DNA from: Bacteroidota bacterium
GTDB taxonomy: Bacteria; Bacteroidota; Bacteroidia; Chitinophagales; LD1
Direction: 5' to 3'
Length of the DNA: 37,878 nt
NCBI GenBank assembly: GCA_016715625.1
Contig: JADJZU010000045.1
Coordinates: 1-37,878, forward strand
The translations under genes and the position numbers were made by a program. Of this stretch, positions 28,781-36,483 are shown one piece after another; position 1 is the stretch's first letter; each line of letters opens with the position of its first letter. The notes beneath the pieces were generated by a model. That model did no database searches. It was not told where the DNA came from and worked only from the letters and a program-made list of their open reading frames with translations.

Positions 28781-31380
28781 ATGGAGCTTCCTGCAAAATA
28801 CGACCCCTCACAAACTGAAGATAAATGGTATGCCTACTGGCTAAGGAACAACTTCTTCCACTCAGAGCCCGATGAGCGCGAGCCCTATACCATTGTCATT
28901 CCACCGCCTAACGTAACGGGCGTGTTGCACATGGGGCACATGCTGAATAATACCATTCAGGATGTGCTCATTCGGAAAGCGCGAATGCAGGGCAAAAATG
29001 CCTGTTGGGTGCCCGGCACCGACCATGCATCCATAGCTACAGAAGCCAAAGTGGTAGGTATGTTGCGCGAGAAGGGGATTAAGAAAAGTGATTTAAGCCG
29101 TGAAGAGTTTCTGAAATATGCCTGGGAATGGAAAGAAAAATACGGTGGAATCATTCTGGAGCAATTAAAAAAACTGGGGGCCAGTTGCGATTGGGAGCGC
29201 ACCCGCTTTACCATGGAAGATTCGCTCAGCGAAGCGGTTATAGATGTCTTTATTGACCTGCACAAAAAAGGATTGATTTATAGGGGGCTGCGCATGATTA
29301 ACTGGGACCCACAGGCAAAAACAACCCTCAGCAATGAGGAAGTCTTATACGAAGAAACCAAGAGTTCATTATACTATGTGAAGTATATGCTCAAAGATTC
29401 GGACGAATATTTGTTAGTGGCCACCGTACGTCCCGAAACGATTATGGGCGATGTGGCGGTATGCGTAAATCCCCGGGATGAACGCTACAAAAACCTTATC
29501 GGCAAAACAGTAATTGTGCCGATGATAAACCGCGAAGTTCCGGTAATTGCTGACGAGTATGTAGATATTGAGTTTGGTACAGGGGCATTGAAAATTACTC
29601 CGGCACATGATACCAATGACTATGAAATAGGAAAGAAATTTAACCTGCCGGTCATTGACTGTTTCAATGAAGATGGAACGATTGCCGCTGCTGCGCAGCT
29701 ATTTGTAGGAGAAGATCGTTTTAAAGCCAGAAAGTTGGCTATTATAAAACTTACCGAATTGGGCTTGCTGGAAAAGACAGAAGAAATAGTCAACAAAACA
29801 GGCAGAAGTGAGCGCACCAATGCAGTGATTGAACCACGCCTGTCGCAGCAATGGTTTGTTGATATGAAGCTATTTTTTGAGAAAAATCCGCAGGTGTTGA
29901 ATGATGTGATGACCGATGAGCTGAAGTTTTATCCGCCCAAACTAAAGAATACCTACAAGCACTGGATAGATAATGTGCGCGACTGGTGCATCAGTCGTCA
30001 GCTTTGGTGGGGGCAGCGGATTCCTGCCTGGTATGATGAAGCGGGCAATCTGGTGGCGGTTGCAAAAACCGAAGCAGAGGCTTTAGCTGCTTATCAAAGC
30101 AAAAATGCAGGGGCTTCGCCTGCAACGCTGAAACAGGATGAAGATGTGTTAGACACCTGGTTTAGTAGTTGGTTGTGGCCCATTTCTGTTTTTGATGGAT
30201 TTAAAGATCCCAACAATAAAGACATTCAATATTACTACCCTGTTTTTTTGGGTGATGCGCATGATAATGGCTGGCTATGAATGGAGAGGAGAGAAGCCAT
30301 TAAGAACGTCTATTATACCGGCATCGTGCGCGATAAGCTGCGCAGAAAAATGAGTAAGAGCCTTGGCAATTCTCCTGATCCGCTCGACCTCATAGCCACC
30401 TATGGTGCCGATGGCGTGCGCATGGGAATGCTACTTTGCTCACCGGCAGGTAACGATATTTTGTTTGATGAAAAACTGGTAGAGCAAGGCCGCAATTTCA
30501 GCAATAAATTATGGAACGCGCTGCGCTTGGTAAAGGGATGGGAAGTAAAAGAAGGCGAACTGGCCGAGAACAAAATTGCCATAGAGTGGATAGAAGCAAA
30601 ATTGAATCAGACCATAGAAGAGCTGGAAAAGTCATTTAGCGATTTTCGCTTAAATGAAGCCTTAATGACTATTTACAAATTTATATGGGATGATTTTTGC
30701 TCCTGGTATCTGGAAATGATTAAACCGGAATATCAGAAACCAATTGATCAATATACCTATGACAAGACTATAGCTCTGTTCGAAAGTATCGTGAAAGTGC
30801 TTCATCCTTTTCATGCCTTTTTATTACCGAAGAAATTTACCACACACTTCGCGATAGGAAAGAAGGAGAAACGATTTGTTTGGCTACTTATCCCACTTCC
30901 GTTTCTGTGAATCAAGCACTCATAAACCAGGCAGCGCTCACTTTCGAAATTGTTACCAATATCCGCGAGTTGCGCGCCAAGGCCAATAAAAAGAATACCG
31001 AAACGGTGGATATATTTTATAACGGCAGCGATGAAGTGGATTTTGGAATTTTCAGAACTCAGATCGTAAAACTGGCTCGTGTGGTGTGCTAAGTCGGGTG
31101 GAGGAAGATAAGCAGGGATTAAAACATTTTTTGACAAATGGGTAAGTTTTTTGTATTAACCGGTAAGGAAGGAGACGGTGCTGCAGAAGAGCGCGAAAAG
31201 CTGTTGAAAGAACTCGATTATGCACGCGGTTTTTAGCATCTGTGGAGAAAAATTGAGCAACGAAAAGTTTATGGCATCGGCTAAGCCGCAGGTAATCGAG
31301 ATAGAAACACGAAAGAAAGAAGATGCTATGGAAAAGATAAGCTGTGCTGGAGCAGAGCCTCGGTCTTTTTCTTAAAATAG
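28781..31380 (+). CDS. valS: Valyl-tRNA synthetase (several frameshifts)
   Basis: Class I synthetase that charges tRNA-Val. From the ATG: PPPNVTGVLHMGHMLNN (HIGH-type motif HMGH near residue 50), an editing domain (ATVRPETIMGDVAV, GTGALKITPAHD), DWCISRQLWWGQRIPAW, and KMSKSLGNSPDPLDLI (KMSKS near 30346). The open frame stops at 30280 because a T7 run (30243-30249) has one T too many: with six T it reads VFFWVMRMIMAGYEWRGEK. Frame returns after a missing T at about 30300 (PFKNVYYTG). Two extra bases near 30805-30820 break it again (repaired: HPFMPFITEEIYHTLRD), and more indels lie in 31085-31375, where the C-terminal coiled coil reads REKLLKELDYARGFL, NEKFMASAKPQV and EKIKLLEQSLG. Repaired length is about 866 residues, normal. 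Since the gene is essential, these are probably sequence errors. Confidence 0.95.
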
Positions 31381-31409
31381 CCTTATCCTTCTTAGTCTTA
31401 AATAGCTAC

Positions 31410-31988
31410 TTATCCTTTTCTTAAATACTTGGTGAGAATAACGATGGTTTGGCCATCTATCTTTCCTTCAATTTGCTCGAAGTTGTCGGCTACCAGGCGG
31501 ATGTTTTTGACCACGGTACCCAGTTTGGCGCTTATAGAAGAGCCTTTTACATCGAGTGTTTTGGTGAGCACCACTGAGTCGCCATCGTGCAGTTGCTGGC
31601 CATTGGCATCGCGGTGCAGTTGCACATCGCTGCTGTTTTCGTGGTCTCCGGTGGCTTTGGCCCATGCCAGGGTGGGCTCGTCCAGGTACATCATTTCAAG
31701 GGCATCGGCCGCCCAGCTTTGGTCGCGCAGGCGATTGAGCAGGCGCCAGGTAACCACCTGCACTGCCGGCACCTCGCTCCACATGCTATCGTTCAGGCAG
31801 GCCCAGTGGGCGCTGTCTAACTCTTCTTTCTTGGTTAGCTGTAGTTTACATTTCTCACATACCAAAATGCATTCGTCCGTTTGCTGGTCGGTGTGGGGAG
31901 GAACTTCATACACCGAAAGGGTATCGGTCGATTTACACAGTTCACAAGCGTTTCCACTTCTGGACATCAGGGTTTCTTCTAAGCTCAT
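31410..31988 (-). CDS. PhnA domain protein
   Basis: ATG at 31988 (MSLEETLMSRSGNACELC) gives 192 residues; the frame is open further upstream but without family match. An N-terminal zinc-ribbon-like part has CELC (about 15-18) and CEKC (about 47-50). The C-terminal PhnA domain has HRDANGQQLHDGDSVVLTKTLDVKGSS and ends KIDGQTIVILTKYLRKG. Despite its name the family is not clearly tied to phosphonate use; its role is unknown, and proteins of this type are cytoplasmic. It converges on valS, 30 bases apart with no clear hairpin. Confidence 0.85.
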   Translation of the reverse strand: MSLEETLMSRSGNACELCKSTDTLSVYEVPPHTDQQTDECILVCEKCKLQLTKKEELDSAHWACLNDSMWSEVPAVQVVTWRLLNRLRDQSWAADALEMMYLDEPTLAWAKATGDHENSSDVQLHRDANGQQLHDGDSVVLTKTLDVKGSSISAKLGTVVKNIRLVADNFEQIEGKIDGQTIVILTKYLRKG

Positions 31989-32002
31989 GTTTAATTTTTG
32001 GG

Positions 32003-32010
32003 CGAATGTA
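32003..32010 (-). promoter_or_regulatory. Candidate -7 element (TACATTCG) for the PhnA domain gene
   Basis: On the minus strand TACATTCG lies 14 bases before the start at 31988 and matches the TAnnTTCG boxes seen before other genes here. No clear -33 TTTG. Confidence 0.45.
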
Positions 32011-32062
32011 TTTTCCTTTTGTAAACAGGGGTGCTGACAATAGTCATTGGCCGTTTGTAAAC

Positions 32063-33265
32063 CTACACCTCGGGGTTGTTCTTCTTCGCTTTTTTGCTGC
32101 CCTCGTATATACTGTATCGGAAAAAGCGGCATTCCAGCTGTCCGTTGTAAACCGTGAGCCTTTTGGAGGTAGAAAGCCCCAAATGTTTTAATGCTTCATG
32201 ATTGGAGGAGATAATCCAACATTCATAGCCTTTGTATTTCTGCTTAAACGTGTCGCCCACTGCTTTGTAAAGTGCTGCAATGTCTTCTTTATCCATTCGC
32301 TCGCCATAAGGCGGGTTCATAAGTAAAATCGGTTTGCCCAATGCCACTGGCGGGTCGCATTCCAGAAAATCGGCATTGCGTATGCGAATCATGTCTTCGG
32401 TTTTGGGCGCTTTACATTCTCTTTCGCTTTTCGCGCCACGTGCGGAGATAACTCTATTCCATACAGCATAATTTCTTCGGTCGAAATTCGTTCTACGGCC
32501 GCATCGGAGATGGTTTCCCACAGTTCGCTGTCGTAGGGCAACAGTTGTTTCCAATTCATGAAACCGAAACGCTCTCGAAAATGCCCGGCCGGAATATTGG
32601 CGGCCAGCATAGCGGCTTCTATGAGTATGGTGCCCGAACCACACATGGGGTCGAGGAAGGTGCTGCGCTTATCCCAACCCGAAAGCTGCACCAGACCGGC
32701 CGCTAACACTTCGTTGATGGGCGCCAGGTTGGTTTTGTCGCGATAGCCGCGTTTGTGCAGCGAATCGCCCGAGCTATCCAAAGCTATTACGCACTTGCTT
32801 TTAGATACATGCAAATGCAATCTGAGCGTGGGGTTGTTTAAATCGACCGAAGGTCGCACACCCGTCTTTTCGCGAAACGTAGCAGGAAAATGGCGTCTTT
32901 CGTTTTGAGAAATATATTGTGAGTGGTTAAAAATTTCCGTGTTTAGAACCGTGTCTATTGCAATGGTGTCATCTGTGGTAATCAGGTTTTCCCATTCAAT
33001 GTTCTTTACTGTATCGTACAAGTCGTGCTCATTGCTCACTTCAAACTCTGCAAACTGAACCAATACCCGAAGTGCAGTTGGGCCAATCGGTTGGCTTTAT
33101 ACATCACACCAGATTTCCTTCAAAAACTCACTGCACGGTTGTGTATCTCAGATTTTCAGCGCCTAACCTTCTCAACTCTTCCTACAGATTTCCTCCAGGC
33201 CATAAGATCGTTTGGCCACCATCTTAGAGTGGCATCTCGTCACTTCCTATTTCAAAAAATTTCAT
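32063..33265 (-). CDS. THUMP-type 23S rRNA guanine methyltransferase (RlmL-like), frameshifted
   Basis: The gene appears to start at 33265 (MKFFEI) and ends at 32063. The first 200 bases are badly frameshifted but contain GLEEI, RRLGAENLRYTT and FEGNL, the usual THUMP-domain opening. From 33063 the frame is clean: RVLVQFAEFEV, NPTLRLHLHVSKSKCVIALDSSG (THUMP), APINEVLAAGLVQLSGW, LDPMCGSGTILIEAAMLA (SAM-binding motif I). A frame change near 32410 joins ARKAKENVK to MIRIRNADF and NPPYGERM, the catalytic motif. It ends in a charged KKAKKNNPEV tail. Members methylate G2445-type positions of 23S rRNA (RlmL, or YpsC in Bacillus); the exact site here is inferred. Repaired length is about 400 residues, normal. 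Confidence 0.88.
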
Positions 33266-33312
33266 ATCGGCAATGATAGAAAGACTTCCCTACTAAAGAT
33301 CACAAAATCACT

Positions 33313-33320
33313 TACGTTCG
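33313..33320 (+). promoter_or_regulatory. Candidate -7 element (TACGTTCG) for the PLP enzyme gene
   Basis: Ends four bases before ATG 33325, so a message starting from it would be leaderless or nearly so. No clear -33 TTTG. Confidence 0.4.
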
Positions 33321-33324
33321 TGCT

Positions 33325-34488
33325 ATGGATATTTCTTACATATTAAATCATTTGGGCGAAGAACGGGAAAACTACTTCGGGGCAGTGGCACCACCTGTAA
33401 TCCAAAGCAGCAACTTTGCTTTTAAAACTGTGGAGGATTTACGCACTTCTTTTACCAACGAGCGCAACGTACATCTTTATACAAGAGGCAATAATCCAAC
33501 GGTGGAAATATTGCGCAAAAAAGTAGCAGCACTGGCCGGTGCTGAAGATGCGCTGGTGTTTTCAAGTGGTGCAGCGGCTGTGGCTGCTGCCGTAATGAGT
33601 CAAGTGAAAGCAGGCGACCATGTGGTGTGTGTAAAGAAACCGTATAGCTGGACGAATAAGTTATTGAATAACTATTTGAGTCGATACAATGTATCGGTAT
33701 CTATGGTAGATGGCACCGAGCCTCAATATTTCGCAGAGGCATCGAATGAGGCCACTACGCTATGGATGCTGGAATCGCCTAATACATTCACCTTTGAATT
33801 GCAAGATTTAAAAGCATTATCCGCTTTAGCAAAGTCACGAAACATCGTGACGGTTATCGACAATAGCTATTGCACTTCATTGGGCCAAAGGTGCATTGAA
33901 ATGGGTATAGATATGGAAGTGCACAGCGCTACTAAATATTATGGCGGACACAGCGATGTAGTGGCCGGTTTTTTAATTGGCAACCGTCCAATGCTCGATA
34001 AAATATTTGCGACAGAACTCTTGAATATAGGCGCTATCATTTCTCCGCACGATGCCTCACTGCTCTTGCGAAGCATGCGAACATTGCCCCTGCGATTAGA
34101 GAAAATCAGACAAACAACAGACGCGGTGGTGGCTTTTATGAAATCGCATCCACAGGTAGAACGGATAATTTATCCCTTCGATGAGTCTTTTCCGCAATAC
34201 GATTTGGCAAAGGAACAGATGCGCTGGTGTGGTGGTTTATTTTCGGCAAATATCCGGGCCAAGTCGGTAGAGGAGGTGGAACTGTTTTGCAATAGTCTTC
34301 GCACATTTTTGATGGCGGTAAGCTGGGGTGGGCATGAATCGCTCATCATTCCGGCATGCAGTTTTTACTCTAGGGAGGCCTTTCAAAGCGAGGTTTATTC
34401 CTTTAACATGGTGCGGTTTTATATCGGTTTAGAAGATGTGGATTTCTTAATCAACGATTTGAAACAAGCGTTCAAAAAAATCGAATAA
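33325..34488 (+). CDS. Trans-sulfuration-type PLP-dependent enzyme (Cys/Met metabolism family)
   Basis: A 387-residue cytoplasmic enzyme of the Cys/Met metabolism PLP family, which includes cystathionine gamma-synthase, cystathionine beta- and gamma-lyase and methionine gamma-lyase. Visible motifs: APPVIQSSNFAF near the start, YTRGNNPTVEILRKKVAALAGAEDALVFSSGAAAVAAA (in part; PLP phosphate site), VIDNSYCTSLGQRCIEMG, and HSATKYYGGHSDVVAG with the PLP lysine at residue 204 (codon 33934-33936). The C-terminal part has MAVSWGGHESLIIPA and RFYIGLEDVDFLINDL. Which reaction it does cannot be read from the motifs, so no gene symbol is given. It is followed after six bases by the leucine-rich-repeat gene, suggesting one message. 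Confidence 0.93.
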   Translation: MDISYILNHLGEERENYFGAVAPPVIQSSNFAFKTVEDLRTSFTNERNVHLYTRGNNPTVEILRKKVAALAGAEDALVFSSGAAAVAAAVMSQVKAGDHVVCVKKPYSWTNKLLNNYLSRYNVSVSMVDGTEPQYFAEASNEATTLWMLESPNTFTFELQDLKALSALAKSRNIVTVIDNSYCTSLGQRCIEMGIDMEVHSATKYYGGHSDVVAGFLIGNRPMLDKIFATELLNIGAIISPHDASLLLRSMRTLPLRLEKIRQTTDAVVAFMKSHPQVERIIYPFDESFPQYDLAKEQMRWCGGLFSANIRAKSVEEVELFCNSLRTFLMAVSWGGHESLIIPACSFYSREAFQSEVYSFNMVRFYIGLEDVDFLINDLKQAFKKIE

Positions 34489-34494
34489 GTAGCC

Positions 34495-35182
34495 ATGAGA
34501 TTGAAGCTTACAACACTATGGGTGTTGCTGTTTTTATATGGATTTATACTAGCAACACCGGACTACACCTCACTGGAAGAGGCACTTGAAAAATCCAACA
34601 GCCGTGAAATCATTGAACCTCAGCGCCAGAGGACTCACCGCATTATCCGAAAACATAGGTAAGCTGGTGAATTTGGAACGTTTGAATGTCTGTAACAACA
34701 AACTGACGAGCTTACCAAAAGCACTTTTTACACTTAAAAAACTGAAGTATCTAAACATTGCTTCGAATAAACTGACCTCTCTAAGTAGTTCCATCGGCAA
34801 TTTGAAGGCGCTGCAGGAGTTGGAGGCCGGCTACAACCTGTTTACGGCCGTTCCTAAAGAATTGGGCTTACTGCCAAAATTAAAGCGTCTGGTGTTGTCA
34901 AAGAACAGTTTAAAAACTTTGCCGGCTGGTCTCTCTGCATTAGCTTCTTTAGAAATTCTTGATATAACCTATAATCAGTTTACCGAACTGCCGACCTGCA
35001 TTACCGGAATGTTGAATTTGAAAGATGTGGATTGCAGTTATAACAAAGGGCTTTCTTCCTTTCCCGTTGATGTCAAAAATCTGAAGCAACTTAAATTGCT
35101 CAATTTGAAGAATACGATGATTTCTACCAAACAAGTAGATGACCTCACCTGGCTAATACCTGATTGCCAAATCATGTTGTAG
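34495..35182 (+). CDS. Secreted leucine-rich-repeat protein (one frameshift)
   Basis: ATG 34495 starts a signal-peptide-like segment (MRLKLTTLWVLLFLYGFILA) then TPDYTSLEEA. The frame must change by one base near 34582-34585, where it joins LKNPTAVKSLNLSARGL. From there to 35182 come about seven leucine-rich repeats of 22-23 residues (LVNLERLNVCNNKLTSLPKAL, LKKLKYLNIASNKLTSL in part; LPKLKRLVLSKNSLKTLPAGL in part), matching the bacterial/Ras-like class with LTSLP-type ends. The repaired protein is about 229 residues. It probably acts outside the cytoplasm in protein-protein binding; target unknown. It starts six bases after the PLP enzyme stop. Confidence 0.85.
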
Positions 35183-35207
35183 AAATTCAGGCTTTGGTTT
35201 TGGCGTT

Positions 35208-35215
35208 TATATTCG
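35208..35215 (+). promoter_or_regulatory. Candidate -7 element (TATATTCG) for the TPR-like lipoprotein
   Basis: Lies 15 bases before ATG 35231. A TTTG at 35193-35196 is too close (11 bases) to be a normal -33 element. Confidence 0.4.
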
Positions 35216-35230
35216 CGCAAAAGTCAAGGT

Positions 35231-35767
35231 ATGAAATCATTTACTCCTGTTTTTTTGATGTTCCTGTTAGCGGCTTGTGCGCCCGATACCAAATGGGGTA
35301 TCAGCAAGATTAACGATAAAGAACAGCGCATTTTGGCGGATGCTAAGGTTGGTAAAATTGATTCTGCTTCGCTGATTTCGCTGCTCAACGATTACGAAGC
35401 ATTTGCTGCCAAGCACCCCACCGATTCCATCAGTGCTGAATATCTCTTTCGTTCCGCTGATTTTTATCGCTACATGCGCAGACCGCTAAAGAGCATTCAG
35501 ATTTATGAAAAAATTTCCCTGCAATTTTCGAATCATTCCAAGGCTCCGCTAAGTGTTTTTCTGCAAGGCTTTCTCTATGAAAATGACCTTACAAACTATG
35601 CCGCAGCCAGAGCGCAATACCACCGCTTTATTGTCAAATATCCTAATCATCCATTGACAAAGGATGTGGTAATAACGATGCAAAATTTAGGTAAAACCCC
35701 GGAGCAGTTAGTGTCTGAATTTAAAGTACGTGAACAGGCCGATTCCTTAGCTGCTACTACGAAGTAG
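35231..35767 (+). CDS. TPR-like lipoprotein
   Basis: A 178-residue protein with a lipoprotein signal ending FLLAAC (Cys16). The helical body has TPR-like pairs: LISLLNDYEAFAAKHPTDSISAEYLFRSADFYRYM (in part), SIQIYEKISLQFSNHSKA and AARAQYHRFIVKYPNHPL. These resemble BamD- or YbgF-type tetratricopeptides that sit in the periplasm and bind partners, but the match is too loose to name it. It converges on apt (stop to stop 11 bases) without a clear hairpin between. Confidence 0.85.
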   Translation: MKSFTPVFLMFLLAACAPDTKWGISKINDKEQRILADAKVGKIDSASLISLLNDYEAFAAKHPTDSISAEYLFRSADFYRYMRRPLKSIQIYEKISLQFSNHSKAPLSVFLQGFLYENDLTNYAAARAQYHRFIVKYPNHPLTKDVVITMQNLGKTPEQLVSEFKVREQADSLAATTK

Positions 35768-35778
35768 GGCAGCGCTTA

Positions 35779-36315
35779 TCAGAAATGGATAGAGCTGATT
35801 ATTCGATCGGAATAAGGCATTATCTTTTTTCTACCGGCTAGAAAATCAAGCTCCGTTATAAACGAGAAACCGGCCACTTGGCCGCTTTCCATTTTTACCA
35901 ACTCGGCAGCAGCCATAGCCGTTCCACCGGTGGCCAGTAAATCATCATGTATCATCACGTTCCAATTGGGCTTCACCACTCCGGTATGTATTTCGAGGGT
36001 TGCAGAGCCATACTCCAGATCATAGGTAAATGATTTGGTTTTGGCAGGCAACTTTCCTTTTTTACGAACAGGGAACAATGGAATCTGGAGCTTTTGCGCT
36101 ATCAGCATGCCAATAAAAAAACCTCTGCTCTCAATGGCGCACACGGCATCTATTTTGCCATGATTATGCAGAAAAGAACTAATGATATTCTCAGCAATTT
36201 CATCGCAGAGCAGAGCATTCAAAAAGATGGGGGTGATGTCTTTGAACTGGATACCGGGCTTAGGGAAGTCCGGCACCGTGCGAATGGCGTCCGATAATTT
36301 TCTTTCAAGGGTCAT
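35779..36315 (-). CDS. apt: Adenine phosphoribosyltransferase
   Basis: A 178-residue enzyme that makes AMP from adenine and PRPP in purine salvage. It begins RTVPDFPKPGIQFKDITPIF, the standard Apt start, has AIESRGFFIGMLIAQKL, RKKGKLPAKTKSFTYDLEYG (hood region with the adenine-site elements), and the PRPP loop VMIHDDLLATGGTA. Length is typical. The start is nine bases after the stop of the small MetS-type gene, so it is probably the last gene of the transporter operon. Confidence 0.97.
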   Translation of the reverse strand: MTLERKLSDAIRTVPDFPKPGIQFKDITPIFLNALLCDEIAENIISSFLHNHGKIDAVCAIESRGFFIGMLIAQKLQIPLFPVRKKGKLPAKTKSFTYDLEYGSATLEIHTGVVKPNWNVMIHDDLLATGGTAMAAAELVKMESGQVAGFSFITELDFLAGRKKIMPYSDRIISSIHF

Positions 36316-36324
36316 GCTATCGTT

Positions 36325-36468
36325 TTAGCGTGGCTCGTCATCATTTTCGGAATAGGAATCAGGTTCCGGTTTAGGAGGCGTTTTCAATACTTTCCAAAAA
36401 AAGTAAAGGGTAAAACCCACCACCACACCTTCAGCCGCCAGCAACATAATTAAAGCAGATGTATTCAT
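36325..36468 (-). CDS. MetS-type small subunit of an NSS transporter
   Basis: A 47-residue protein read directly on the minus strand: MNTSALIMLLAAEGVVVG, one membrane helix (about residues 5-29, ending FTLYFFWKVLK), then a short acidic/proline tail (PPKPEPDSYSENDDEPR in part). Proteins of this size and shape are found next to NSS-family sodium symporters in many bacteria (the MetS/MetP system of Corynebacterium is the characterised case, for methionine and alanine) and are needed for uptake there. Position between an NSS transporter (15 bases upstream) and apt (nine bases downstream) supports this. It is short enough to be missed by routine gene calling. Substrate is unknown. Confidence 0.88.
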   Translation of the reverse strand: MNTSALIMLLAAEGVVVGFTLYFFWKVLKTPPKPEPDSYSENDDEPR

Positions 36469-36483
36469 AGCTCGAGATTTGAA

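Noticed and set aside
31429..32037. Plus-strand open frame of 202 codons opposite the PhnA domain gene
   Set aside because: The minus strand encodes a recognisable protein; the plus-strand translation is Ser/Cys-rich and matches nothing.
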